A stretch of DNA of 64,000 nt from Mucilaginibacter ginkgonis (lineage in GTDB: Bacteria; Bacteroidota; Bacteroidia; Sphingobacteriales; Sphingobacteriaceae), in assembly GCF_009754905.2 (NCBI RefSeq), contig NZ_CP066775.1, positions 1,736,001-1,800,000 of the forward strand, read 5' to 3'. Under the pieces are notes generated by a model, which searched no databases, was not told where the DNA came from, and worked only from the letters and a program-made list of their open reading frames with translations. Shown in pieces: positions 41,847-50,123 of this stretch (positions are counted from its first letter, which is position 1; each line of letters begins with the position of its first letter). A program made the position numbers and the translations under genes.

Positions 41847-42722
41847 TTGCTTTATAAATTCACCAAAACCCGCCTTGCCCCTACGCCCAGCGGCTACCTG
41901 CATATCGGAAACATACTCTCGTTCGGAATCACGGCAGGGCTCGCTAAAAAATATAAGGCAAAAACGCTGTTGCGTATCGATGACCTGGACAAGGTTAGGG
42001 CTAATCCGCTTTTTGTTGCTGACATTTTCGAAACTTTAAATTTCTTAAGTATTGAATGGCAAGAAGGCCCCCGACACGCAATTGATTTTGAAAACCATTT
42101 TTCGCAAACCAAACGACTAGGGCTCTATGATCAGGCCATTGAACAACTAAAAAATGACGGTAAACTTTTCGCGTGCACATGCTCGCGTACCGCGTATTCA
42201 CCAGCAGCTTGCGATTGCCGCAATAAGCACCTAAGTTTTGATACATCAGCTGCCAATTGGCGGATAATTTCTGACAATTGTCAGTTGCTAATAAAGCAAT
42301 TAGACAGTACCATCATCCAAGCCGAATTGCCGGAAGGCATGCAAAACTTTATTGTTCGAAAAAAAGATGATTATCCTTCCTATCAGCTAGCCTCGGTGGT
42401 TGATGATCTGCATTTAGGGGTTGATCTTATTGTCCGCGGGCAGGACCTTTGGGAATCTACACTCGCGCAGCAATTCTTAGCTCAACAATTAGGGCGTCCT
42501 GATTTTGCAGAAATTGCTTTTTACCACCATCCGCTCATTAAAAATGCATCCGGCGACAAGCTGTCTAAATCGGCAGGTGACACGTCTGTAAAATATTTAC
42601 GCGAAAACGGAGCTACTCCGGCTGAGGTATTTGGGCGAATATGTACACATGCGGGAGTTAATGGGCACGCTCATAATTGGGATGAATTCGTTGACCTGAT
42701 TGCTAATCATTTTAAATTGTGA
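41847..42722 (+). CDS. gluQ: Glutamyl-Q tRNA(Asp) synthetase (GluRS-like, lacks anticodon-binding domain)
   Basis: A 291-residue stand-alone catalytic domain of a class I glutamyl-tRNA synthetase. GluQ attaches glutamate to queuosine of tRNA(Asp). Seen here are the HIGH-like motif Leu-His-Ile-Gly-Asn, the zinc ligands Cys-Thr-Cys...Tyr-Ser-Pro-Ala-Ala-Cys near residue 110 and the KMSKS-like Lys-Leu-Ser-Lys-Ser near 230. The anticodon domain is missing, as in GluQ. The start is TTG 41847, directly after higA, with no ATG within reach. Whether it is translated from the higBA transcript or from its own is unclear. Confidence 0.87.
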   Translation: MLYKFTKTRLAPTPSGYLHIGNILSFGITAGLAKKYKAKTLLRIDDLDKVRANPLFVADIFETLNFLSIEWQEGPRHAIDFENHFSQTKRLGLYDQAIEQLKNDGKLFACTCSRTAYSPAACDCRNKHLSFDTSAANWRIISDNCQLLIKQLDSTIIQAELPEGMQNFIVRKKDDYPSYQLASVVDDLHLGVDLIVRGQDLWESTLAQQFLAQQLGRPDFAEIAFYHHPLIKNASGDKLSKSAGDTSVKYLRENGATPAEVFGRICTHAGVNGHAHNWDEFVDLIANHFKL

Positions 42723-42805
42723 CAACCCCCTTACTATTTATCCACATCGGCGTAAAAAAGTAACATCGCTTCGCAGAATTATATCGCAATGCTGATATTG
42801 CCTGC

Positions 42806-43288
42806 ATGTCTGTGTCGGCGTTTTGGGTCAAGTGGTTATTGCGCATCTATCCGCCGCTTTTCTTTCAGCGCATTTGGGTACAAAGCTTGTCTGCCGACTT
42901 TAAACAAGCACGTGTTAAGATCAACAAAAGCCTGATTACGAGCAATTACAACAACTCTATTTTTGGCGGCACCATTTTCTCGGCAACCGACCCATTTTAT
43001 CCCGTAATGGTCCACCAGGTGTTTATCAAAAAAGGTTATAACGTATTGGTGTGGAGCAAATCATCGCAGATACTGTTTGTAAAGCCCGGCAACACCGACC
43101 TGTTTTTTGAAGCAATCCTTGATGACGCGCATATCTCCGAAATAGAGCACATCATCAATACAGAAGGCAAGCACACTTATTTTTTCGACATCGAAATTAA
43201 AAACAAAGCAGGCGAAGTTTGTGCCGCTGTGACTAACGAAGTTTACATTCGAAACCTTAACTTTTTAGCACCCGAAGATGGAAAATAA
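42806..43288 (+). CDS. DUF4442-domain protein (hotdog-like)
   Basis: A 160-residue protein matching the DUF4442 pattern, a hotdog-fold family related to thioesterases. Landmarks are the N-terminal Leu-Leu-Arg-Ile-Tyr-Pro-Pro-Leu-Phe-Phe, Asn-Tyr-Asn-Asn-Ser-Ile-Phe-Gly-Gly-Thr-Ile-Phe-Ser-Ala-Thr-Asp-Pro and the late Phe-Phe-Asp-Ile-Glu-Ile. The substrate is unknown. Its stop overlaps the next gene by 11 bases. Confidence 0.78.
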   Translation: MSVSAFWVKWLLRIYPPLFFQRIWVQSLSADFKQARVKINKSLITSNYNNSIFGGTIFSATDPFYPVMVHQVFIKKGYNVLVWSKSSQILFVKPGNTDLFFEAILDDAHISEIEHIINTEGKHTYFFDIEIKNKAGEVCAAVTNEVYIRNLNFLAPEDGK

Positions 43289-43739
43289 CAACTCATTTGA
43301 AGAGCTTAGACACGAAGGCTATTCAGTAACTAATAATCTGTCAATGATAGATACTGAAGCGGTTTATCAGTTTATGATCAATGAATCCTACTGGGCGCAA
43401 GGCATGCCAAAAGAAAAGTTCGGCATCGCTATCAATAATTCAATGGTCTTCGGCGTTATCAAAGAAGATATCACGGCAGGCTTCGCACGGGTAATTACTG
43501 ACAAGGCCACCTTTGCTTATTTATGTGATGTATTCATTGCGAAAGATTATCGGGGCAAAGGTTTGGGCAAATTTCTGATCAATGAAATAGTGAACCACCC
43601 GCAATTGCAGGGGCTTAGAAGATGGTCTTTGGCTACGCGCGATGCACATGGCCTGTACAAGCAATTTGGGTTTGCAGAAATCTCAAAACCGGAGATTTGG
43701 ATGGAGAAATATAAGCCTTATATTGAGCAAGGGAGCTGA
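43278..43739 (+). CDS. GNAT-family N-acetyltransferase
   Basis: A 153-residue acetyl-CoA-dependent acetyltransferase. The acetyl-CoA loop Asp-Val-Phe-Ile-Ala-Lys-Asp-Tyr-Arg-Gly-Lys-Gly-Leu-Gly-Lys lies near residue 85-100 and is followed by Leu-Ala-Thr-Arg-Asp-Ala-His-Gly-Leu-Tyr. This sub-pattern is the one seen in YjgM/YdgE-like small GNATs. The target is unknown. It overlaps the DUF4442 gene by 11 bases and precedes the AlbA_2 gene by 6 bases. Confidence 0.87.
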   Translation: MENNNSFEELRHEGYSVTNNLSMIDTEAVYQFMINESYWAQGMPKEKFGIAINNSMVFGVIKEDITAGFARVITDKATFAYLCDVFIAKDYRGKGLGKFLINEIVNHPQLQGLRRWSLATRDAHGLYKQFGFAEISKPEIWMEKYKPYIEQGS

Positions 43740-43745
43740 GCGGAG

Positions 43746-44369
43746 ATGAACATAAAAAGAATGATCCTTGAGGGTGAAACTGTTACCCAGGATTTTAAAA
43801 AGACAATAACCAGTTGCGAGAAGATCGCAAAAACAATGGTCTCCTTCGCTAATAACAAAGGCGGCAAACTGCTGGTTGGCATCCTGGACGATGGAACCAT
43901 AAAAGGTGTTAAGTCTGAGGATGAAGAACGTTACATGCTTACGAAAGCCGCTCATTTTTATGCCAAGCCTGCGCTTGAACCCATTTTTGAAGAGATCTAC
44001 GTAGATGATAAACTGGTGCTGGTTGTAGAAATAGAAGAAAGCGACACCAAACCGCATTATGCCTTAGGCGAAGATGGCAAATGGTGGGTATACGTGCGGG
44101 TGAAAGATAAAAGCGTTTTGGCCAGCAAGATCGTGGTGGATGTTTTAAAGCGCCAGGGCGCAGATAAAGGTGTGTTCATCGAGTATTCGTCTAAAGAAAA
44201 AGCGCTGTTAGAATACCTGGAGAAGAATGAGCGCATCACACTGACCGAATATGGCAAGATGTTAAACCTGGGACGGCGCCGTGCGCAGCGCATTATGGTT
44301 GACCTCGTACTATCAGGTGTGATACGTGTACACACCACAGAAAAGGAAGAGTTTTACACAGCCAGTTAA
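43746..44369 (+). CDS. AlbA_2/Schlafen-type DNA-binding domain protein
   Basis: A 207-residue protein. Its N-terminal domain (about 10-130) has the AlbA_2 pattern, Gln-Asp-Phe-Lys-Lys...Ala-Lys-Thr-Met-Val-Ser-Phe-Ala-Asn-Asn-Lys-Gly-Gly-Lys-Leu-Leu-Val-Gly-Ile, and is followed by a C-terminal winged-helix region (about 155-200). Relatives act as regulators or in defence-linked loci, but no partner of either kind is visible here. It could be a local transcriptional regulator. It is the third gene of the DUF4442-GNAT-AlbA_2 run. Confidence 0.8.
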   Translation: MNIKRMILEGETVTQDFKKTITSCEKIAKTMVSFANNKGGKLLVGILDDGTIKGVKSEDEERYMLTKAAHFYAKPALEPIFEEIYVDDKLVLVVEIEESDTKPHYALGEDGKWWVYVRVKDKSVLASKIVVDVLKRQGADKGVFIEYSSKEKALLEYLEKNERITLTEYGKMLNLGRRRAQRIMVDLVLSGVIRVHTTEKEEFYTAS

Positions 44370-44411
44370 CGGCACATTTGTTTTCATAACTTTGGCAATA
44401 CCTGCCTGATT

Positions 44412-45791
44412 ATGAAAAACTACTTTGATCACTACAAGCCGCATTACCGCCCTAACTTAAAATTAGCTATCCCGGTTGTGATATCACAACTCGGGCATAT
44501 GCTGGTTGCCGCGTCTGATAGTATCATTGTTGGTCAGTTTGCAGGGACCATCGCGTTAGCTGCTGTGTCTCTGGTAAGCAGTATGTTTACGGTCATTATG
44601 ATGATCGGTATTGGCATCTCTTATGGTATAACTCCGCTTATCGCGCAATATAACGGGCAAAAAAATTATGCTGAATGCGGGCGATTGCTGTCAACCAGTT
44701 TGTTGATAAACATTGCAACGGCGGTTCTGCTATTTGTACTCATATACTTTGGAGCTGAAAGCATCATCAGTCACTTAGGGCAAGTGCCGGCCGTGGTTGA
44801 GCAAGCCAAGCCGTTTTTACTGCTCATGGGTTTGTCTATTATCCCGCTGCTTATCTTCAATACATTCAAGCAATTTGCAGAAGGCCTTGGCTTTACAAAG
44901 CAAGCCATGCTTATATCCATTTGGGGTAACATCATCAATATCGTATTAGGGATCATCTTTGTGAAAGGCATGTTTGGCATACAGCCTATGGGCGTGCGTG
45001 GTGTTGGTTACAGCACCCTGATAGATCGCAGCCTCATGGCAATTGTCATGTCGGCTTATGTATTACGTTCTGCAAAGTTCAAAGCCTATCTTATAGATTT
45101 CGTAGTTGGCGGTTTCAATAAGTTGCGGGCCGCAAAGATCCTTAAAATAGGCGCGCCCGTTGCCATGCAATATACTTTCGAGATCAGCGCGTTTAGCGGG
45201 GCGGCAATAATTATCGGTACAATGGGCGCTGTGCCGCAGGCCGCGCATCAGATAGCTTTAAACTTAGCAGCAATGACCTACATGGCGGCCAGCGGAGTTG
45301 CAGCGGCAGCGGCTATAAAATCTGGCAATTATTTTGGGGCTAAGCAATTTACAGACTTGCGGGCTTCGGCTATTGCCAGTTATCACATTGTGTTAATATT
45401 TATGACCATCACAGCATTGATCTTCACCGTATTTCATCAATGGCTACCTTACATTTATACCACCGACAGATCTGTAATTGCTATTGCAGGCCAACTGTTA
45501 ATGATAGCTGCAGTTTTTCAATTGTTTGATGGTGCGCAGGTTATTGGCCTTGGTGTACTGCGTGGAATGGGTGATGTTAATATTCCCACGTTTATCACCT
45601 TTTTGGCGTATTGGGTTGTTGGCATCCCGGTTGGTTACCTATTAGGATTATATTTTAAATTGGGTGTGGCCGGAGTTTGGTACGGATTGGTTTTTGGTTT
45701 GTTAGCCGCCGCTTTGATGTTATATTTCCGTTTCAGAAGCATAGCTAAACATCAACAGGCCCTTGCAGAAATAGCTGCTTTAAATAGTTAA
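44412..45791 (+). CDS. MATE-family efflux transporter
   Basis: A 459-residue inner-membrane transporter of the NorM/DinF-type MATE family, exporting cationic or organic compounds with Na+ or H+. It has two six-helix halves. MatE landmarks are Ala-Ala-Ser-Asp-Ser-Ile-Ile-Val-Gly-Gln in helix 1-2 and Gly-Ala-Ala-Ile-Ile-Ile-Gly-Thr in the second half. A possible -7 box TAACTTTG (44387-44394) is present 17 bases before the ATG. The next gene follows after one base. Confidence 0.92.
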   Translation: MKNYFDHYKPHYRPNLKLAIPVVISQLGHMLVAASDSIIVGQFAGTIALAAVSLVSSMFTVIMMIGIGISYGITPLIAQYNGQKNYAECGRLLSTSLLINIATAVLLFVLIYFGAESIISHLGQVPAVVEQAKPFLLLMGLSIIPLLIFNTFKQFAEGLGFTKQAMLISIWGNIINIVLGIIFVKGMFGIQPMGVRGVGYSTLIDRSLMAIVMSAYVLRSAKFKAYLIDFVVGGFNKLRAAKILKIGAPVAMQYTFEISAFSGAAIIIGTMGAVPQAAHQIALNLAAMTYMAASGVAAAAAIKSGNYFGAKQFTDLRASAIASYHIVLIFMTITALIFTVFHQWLPYIYTTDRSVIAIAGQLLMIAAVFQLFDGAQVIGLGVLRGMGDVNIPTFITFLAYWVVGIPVGYLLGLYFKLGVAGVWYGLVFGLLAAALMLYFRFRSIAKHQQALAEIAALNS

Positions 45792-45792
45792 G

Positions 45793-46296
45793 ATGATGGT
45801 AAACCCGCTAATATTGACGCTGACCATCAGTGATGAAGCTCAAGCCTATTTCAACACATTAAGGAAGCAACACTTTCCACCGGAACGTAATTTCCTTGGC
45901 GCACACCTCACTTTATTTCATCAATTGCCGGCAGACGAACCATCTATTGTGGGTCAGCTTAAAGAACTTGCCCTTATGACGCAGCCATTTGCCATGCTGG
46001 TGGAAGCTCCGGTTAGTATCGGTAATGGAGTAGCATTCAAGATAAAGAGTGGGCAGCTTGCCGCAATACATGCGCGCCTGCAACAATCGTGGCAGCAGTG
46101 GCTCATTCCGCAAGACCGGCATAAGCTACATCCGCATATTACAATTCAGAATAAAGTAACCGCCGACGTCGTAAAAACATTACTGACACAAATAGATGCA
46201 GGCTTTGCTCCATTCGAGATTACTGCCACCGGATTTGCGCTATGGGAATACCTTGGCGGCCCGTGGCGGTTTGTTCAGGGATTTGAGTTTAAATAA
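45793..46296 (+). CDS. 2'-5' RNA ligase/phosphoesterase-superfamily protein
   Basis: A 167-residue 2H-phosphoesterase-like protein. The two catalytic His-x-Thr motifs are present: His-Leu-Thr-Leu-Phe near residue 37 and His-Pro-His-Ile-Thr-Ile near 115. Such enzymes act on cyclic or 2'-5' linked RNA ends. It begins one base after the MATE stop and is likely cotranscribed. The ATG at 45793 is followed by a second ATG. Confidence 0.85.
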   Translation: MMVNPLILTLTISDEAQAYFNTLRKQHFPPERNFLGAHLTLFHQLPADEPSIVGQLKELALMTQPFAMLVEAPVSIGNGVAFKIKSGQLAAIHARLQQSWQQWLIPQDRHKLHPHITIQNKVTADVVKTLLTQIDAGFAPFEITATGFALWEYLGGPWRFVQGFEFK

Positions 46297-46723
46297 AATG
46301 TGTCATTACAAGGAGCGCAGCGACGCCCGCACGTTCATCTAATCAAGTTTGCCTTTTTATCTATCAGTTTGTAACGGTGGATGCAAATCTCTCCACTCCG
46401 GATAACGGTAAGCGTTTCCAACAAAGCCTATACTTACGTGCAGGTGATCTTACATTGTCCCCTGGCGACGCTATGGCGATACTATGGCGATGGCGGGTCA
46501 TTTTATGGCTCAAATGGATGTTTTTTATAAGGTCAACGAAAACTAAAAAATCTATATAACTGATTTACAACGCTATATGAACAATCTTTATTACTGCTTT
46601 TGAGCGCCCCACTGGCGACGCCACCCCTGTCATTAAAGCGGTAACTGCACTCGGCGGCGATACAGGCACACGGCTTGTGCTAATCAATTGACTAATGCGC
46701 GACGGTTTGATTGAATTTGGCTT
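46297..46723. other. 427-base intergenic stretch with a family B/C repeat trace and a possible gene remnant
   Basis: At 46301-46331 GTCATTACAAGGAGCGCAGCG is a degraded repeat end. Around 46465-46500 the word CTATGGCGA occurs twice close together. From about 46615 to 46723 one plus-strand frame reads Thr-Gly-Asp-Ala-Thr-Pro-Val-Ile-Lys-Ala-Val-Thr-Ala-Leu-Gly-Gly-Asp-Thr-Gly, then continues across one stop as Leu-Met-Arg-Asp-Gly-Leu-Ile-Glu-Phe-Gly. This looks like the end of a decayed gene, but I cannot name its family. Nothing else is seen. Confidence 0.35.
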
Positions 46724-47626
46724 CTAGAAATATAGCTCGTCGGCAACGCGGTATGTATTGCAATGCGCGTTTACGATATCTCTGATGTCTGCCGAGTAGC
46801 CGCCACCCATGCTCACCTGTACCGGGATATTATTTGCTTTGCATTGTTCAAACACAAATCGTTCGCGGGCTTTGCAATCATCTTTGCTTAGTGACAGTTT
46901 ACCTAATTTGTCCGTAGCCAAAACATCTACACCCGCCAGGTAAAAGATAAAGTCGGGTTTTTGTTGCGCTATAAGCTTAGGTAACGTATCCTTTAAGATT
47001 GTAAGGAAGCTTTCTCCATCGGTGCCGTCCGGCAATGGAATGTCTAAATCCGAGTGTTCTTTACGCGCCGGAAAATTGTTAGCACCATGCATAGAAAATG
47101 TGAAAACCTGCGGCTGGTTCTCAAATATTTGTGCTGTACCATTCCCCTGATGCACATCCAGATCGACGACCAGTACCGACGACGCTAATTTATGATGCAG
47201 CAGATAATTTGCCGCTATGGCCTGGTCATTCAGCATACAAAAACCTTCGCCCCAATTAGTACCGGCATGGTGTGTACCACCTGCAACATTAAATGCCACG
47301 CCATACTCAAAGGCGTACTTGCAGCCATCTATCGTTCCTTTGGCAATACGTATCTCCCGCTCAACCAACTTAGCCGAAAGCGGAAAACCAATTCTGCGCT
47401 GCTCTTTCGCGCTCAGCGTCAGATCACGTAATTGATGCCAATACTCGCGGTCATGCGTCCGCAATATCGTTTCTTCGTCGAGCTCGTCGGGAGAAAACAG
47501 GTTGTCTTTTGTGATCAACCCTTCATGCAGTAACTGCCCCGGTATTAATTCATATTTCAGCATCGGGAAACGGTGACCTTCCGGCAATGGATGCGCGTAT
47601 ATTGGGTCAAAGGCTATCTTAAGCAT
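46724..47626 (-). CDS. Histone deacetylase-family (arginase/deacetylase fold) protein
   Basis: A 300-residue Zn-dependent deacetylase-like enzyme. Class signatures are His-His-Ala-Gly-Thr-Asn-Trp-Gly-Glu-Gly-Phe-Cys-Met-Leu-Asn-Asp, Val-Asp-Leu-Asp-Val-His-Gln-Gly-Asn-Gly-Thr-Ala (zinc ligands Asp and His) and Leu-Ala-Gly-Val-Asp-Val-Leu. Bacterial members usually act on acetylated polyamines or acetoin-like substrates. It lies one base downstream of kynureninase on the same strand and is therefore cotranscribed with it. Confidence 0.9.
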   Translation of the reverse strand: MLKIAFDPIYAHPLPEGHRFPMLKYELIPGQLLHEGLITKDNLFSPDELDEETILRTHDREYWHQLRDLTLSAKEQRRIGFPLSAKLVEREIRIAKGTIDGCKYAFEYGVAFNVAGGTHHAGTNWGEGFCMLNDQAIAANYLLHHKLASSVLVVDLDVHQGNGTAQIFENQPQVFTFSMHGANNFPARKEHSDLDIPLPDGTDGESFLTILKDTLPKLIAQQKPDFIFYLAGVDVLATDKLGKLSLSKDDCKARERFVFEQCKANNIPVQVSMGGGYSADIRDIVNAHCNTYRVADELYF

Positions 47627-47627
47627 A

Positions 47628-48914
47628 TCAGGCTGTTGCAGACGCTGCTTCTTTCATGATCTCCGCCGCGTGGTACACGTCTGTAAATGTATTATACAGC
47701 GGCACCGGTGCCAGGCGTATTACATCAGGTTCGCGCCAGTCGCCAATAACGCCTTGATCTAGAAGTTTGTCAAATATCTTTTTACCGTTGCTTTTACAAA
47801 TGATCGATAACTGGCTGCCGCGCGCGCTTTGCTGCGCAGGAGTAATGATCTTATACTGTTCTGTACCCAGGTCTTTATTTATTCCATTGATGAGATATTC
47901 CAGATAAGCGGTTAGCCTGTCAGCTTTTTGTCTCAGTTTTGCCACGCTACCGGCGCGCTCAAATAGCTGCAAAGATGCGTGTAAAGATGCCATCAGCAGA
48001 ATGGGGCTTGTGCTCACCTGCCATCCTTCGGCGCCAGCCTCGGGTACAAAACCCTGGGTCATTTTAAAACGCTCGTTTAGCTTATAACCCCACCACCCTG
48101 CAAAACGGTTTAAGGTGCTGTCTCTGTGGTGCTGCTCGTGCACAAATATTCCGCTGATACCACCCGGACCGGAATTCATGTATTTGTATGAACACCAGCA
48201 GGCAAAATCAACATTCCAGTCGTGCAGCTTTAGGTTTACGTTCCCCACAGCGTGAGCCAGGTCAAATCCGGCGGGAATACCACGTTCATGAGCAGCCTGC
48301 GTAATGGTTTCGATATCAAAAAACTGGCCCGTGTAGTAATTTATGCCGCTGAACAGCACCAGTGCCAAGTCGTCTGCATTGGCTTCAATAGCGGCGACTA
48401 TATCCTCTGTCCGGAGTGTGTATTCTCCTTCAGGGGGAAATACCTCGATGATCGCATCTTCCGGGTCGAAGCCGTGAAACCTAACCTGGCTTTCAATGGC
48501 GTATTGGTCAGACGGAAAGGCCCCGCCCTCCATCAATATTTTGTATTTCTTCTTTGCGGGCTTATAGAAACTAACTAGCAGCAAGTGAAGGTTAACGGTC
48601 AGCGAACTCATTACCGTCACTTCACTGTCCTTAGCGCCTACTATGTTTGCTATAGGTGCCGCAAGTTTGCGATGGTATTGCAGCCATGGGTCACTTCCGT
48701 TAAACCACCCCTCTACCCCCAGTTGCTGCCAGGAACTTAGTTGTTTTGTTATTTCCTCAACAACAGCTTTCGGCTGCAACCCCAAAGAGTTACCGCACAG
48801 ATAGATAACATCCTTACCGTTATTCTGCGGAAAAAGGAATTCTTCCCTGAATGCTGCAAACTCGTCGTTAATATCCTGATCTTGCGCGAAGGCCAAACTA
48901 TTGTGCCACTCCAT
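47628..48914 (-). CDS. kynU: Kynureninase
   Basis: A 428-residue PLP enzyme that cleaves kynurenine (or 3-hydroxykynurenine) to anthranilate (or 3-hydroxyanthranilate) and alanine. Landmarks are Tyr-Leu-Cys-Gly-Asn-Ser-Leu-Gly-Leu-Gln near residue 40, Asp-Leu-Ala-His-Ala-Val-Gly and the PLP Lys in Cys-Trp-Cys-Ser-Tyr-Lys-Tyr-Met-Asn-Ser-Gly-Pro-Gly. ATG 48914 (Met-Glu-Trp-His-Asn-Ser) is used rather than an in-frame ATG at 48929, which sits in the terminator of the upstream gene. No other kynurenine-pathway gene is in the window. Confidence 0.94.
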   Translation of the reverse strand: MEWHNSLAFAQDQDINDEFAAFREEFLFPQNNGKDVIYLCGNSLGLQPKAVVEEITKQLSSWQQLGVEGWFNGSDPWLQYHRKLAAPIANIVGAKDSEVTVMSSLTVNLHLLLVSFYKPAKKKYKILMEGGAFPSDQYAIESQVRFHGFDPEDAIIEVFPPEGEYTLRTEDIVAAIEANADDLALVLFSGINYYTGQFFDIETITQAAHERGIPAGFDLAHAVGNVNLKLHDWNVDFACWCSYKYMNSGPGGISGIFVHEQHHRDSTLNRFAGWWGYKLNERFKMTQGFVPEAGAEGWQVSTSPILLMASLHASLQLFERAGSVAKLRQKADRLTAYLEYLINGINKDLGTEQYKIITPAQQSARGSQLSIICKSNGKKIFDKLLDQGVIGDWREPDVIRLAPVPLYNTFTDVYHAAEIMKEAASATA

Positions 48915-48930
48915 GTGCCAATTATACAAA

Positions 48931-48952
48931 AAAAGCAGGCCGAACCTGCTTG
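48931..48952 (-). terminator. Terminator after the pyridoxamine phosphate oxidase-like gene
   Basis: The hairpin AAGCAGG-ccga-ACCTGCTT has seven A on its left side (T run on the minus strand). It sits 5 bases after the stop at 48958 and immediately before kynU. Confidence 0.7.
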
Positions 48953-48957
48953 TATAA

Positions 48958-49464
48958 TTATAAGGCTAACTTATCATGCTCGCCTTCTACGTATTTTTTT
49001 CCGGTGACGGCGGCAGCCAGCTTTTTAAATGTTATAGCGATAATGCCGGCGCTGCTATCCCAATATTCGGCATTCTGCGCCTCAACCTTTAACAAGGTCA
49101 ACTTTGGATCGTCAATACCGTCGGGGAAAAATATTTCTACATACGGGTTCCACAACTCTTTCATCTTCGCGCGGTCGTCCACCGTAGTGGCAACGCCGGT
49201 TAAGCTGACGTATATATTTTGCGCGATGTCTGAATAGGTGATCGAAACCGTATTATCGACAGAAATTTCCTGCACTTTTGGAGAAAATTCATTGGTGAAA
49301 AACCAAAAATTGCCGTCTACATCAACCTGGGCGGTACCCATTGGGCGGCTGTGAAAGCCCTCTGCAGCATTGTAAGTGGTGAGCATGCCGGTGCGTATGC
49401 TGTCGACCAATTTGCGCAGCTTTTCAATATTTTCTAAACGTTTTAGTTCGTCTTCAAATTCCAT
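48958..49464 (-). CDS. Pyridoxamine 5'-phosphate oxidase-like protein (general stress protein 26 type)
   Basis: A 168-residue flavin-binding split-barrel protein. The pattern Gly-Met-Leu-Thr-Thr-Tyr-Asn...Ser-Arg-Pro-Met-Gly-Thr-Ala-Gln-Val-Asp, followed by Gly-Asn-Phe-Trp-Phe-Phe-Thr, is typical of the GSP26/pyridox_ox_2 group. It probably binds FMN or F420-like cofactors; no substrate is predictable. It is monocistronic. Confidence 0.85.
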   Translation of the reverse strand: MEFEDELKRLENIEKLRKLVDSIRTGMLTTYNAAEGFHSRPMGTAQVDVDGNFWFFTNEFSPKVQEISVDNTVSITYSDIAQNIYVSLTGVATTVDDRAKMKELWNPYVEIFFPDGIDDPKLTLLKVEAQNAEYWDSSAGIIAITFKKLAAAVTGKKYVEGEHDKLAL

Positions 49465-49520
49465 ATTGGTGATTGTTTGTTATTCATACAACCATCAATA
49501 TTTACTTTTAGTTTAAAATA

Positions 49521-50123
49521 TTATCGATTTGGTTTGCTCACATATTTGTTGCCCTTTACATAAAAACGGTAAGGCAATAAGGCATCCTCTTTGGCATAGT
49601 CAACGCCTACCCTCGGCACTGTTGCCACCTCTTCATCCGCGAATGACAAACCCCTGTCTTCCAGCCACAAAACATCGCTTTGCAGGCTTATGGCATTGAT
49701 CTTACGTGATATACCCAGCGCCTTTGCAACCGAACCCGGGCCCGAAGTAATAGTAGGCTTGATGACCGCCATATTACGGCGGTATCGCATAACGTCAAGA
49801 CCTATGGTTGGATCAACCGCGCGTATCAATACAGCGTGCGGCTGATCCTCAACTGATGTCACAATATTGAGCATTTCATGAATGCCATAACACAGATAAA
49901 CATAAGCGACACCGCCTTGCATATACATGGTTTGCGTACGTGGCGTGCGGCGGTCGCCGTAAGCGTGCGATGCTTTATCGATGATGCCGGCATAAGCCTC
50001 GGTCTCTACAATGTACCCACCTGTAAGTTGCCCGTCTAAATTGGTAAACAGGTATTTGCCAATGAGATCGCGTGCAAGGGCGACCACATCATTAGACTGA
50101 TAATAAGAATCGGGCAGTTTCAT
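49521..50123 (-). CDS. DNA-3-methyladenine glycosylase (AAG/MPG family)
   Basis: A 200-residue monofunctional base-excision glycosylase removing alkylated purines and hypoxanthine. AAG landmarks are Ile-Val-Glu-Thr-Glu-Ala-Tyr (catalytic Glu region), Arg-Thr-Pro-Arg-Thr-Gln-Thr-Met-Tyr and Ala-Tyr-Val-Tyr-Leu-Cys-Tyr-Gly-Ile-His-Glu-Met-Leu-Asn. Its ATG overlaps the stop of the hydrolase gene by 4 bases. Confidence 0.93.
   Translation of the reverse strand: MKLPDSYYQSNDVVALARDLIGKYLFTNLDGQLTGGYIVETEAYAGIIDKASHAYGDRRTPRTQTMYMQGGVAYVYLCYGIHEMLNIVTSVEDQPHAVLIRAVDPTIGLDVMRYRRNMAVIKPTITSGPGSVAKALGISRKINAISLQSDVLWLEDRGLSFADEEVATVPRVGVDYAKEDALLPYRFYVKGNKYVSKPNR

Noticed and set aside
42738-42748. 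TTATCCACA near 42.7 kb, and the similar box near 61.27 kb, as parts of a replication origin
   Set aside because: Single boxes without clusters, AT-rich unwinding region, dnaA or dnaN nearby.
43746-44369. AlbA_2 protein as a defence or toxin system
   Set aside because: No companion nuclease, toxin or ATPase; the neighbourhood is ordinary.
46377-46559. 60-codon plus-strand frame in the 46.3-46.7 kb gap
   Set aside because: Composition and repeated CTATGGCGA words look non-coding; no family similarity and no promoter box.
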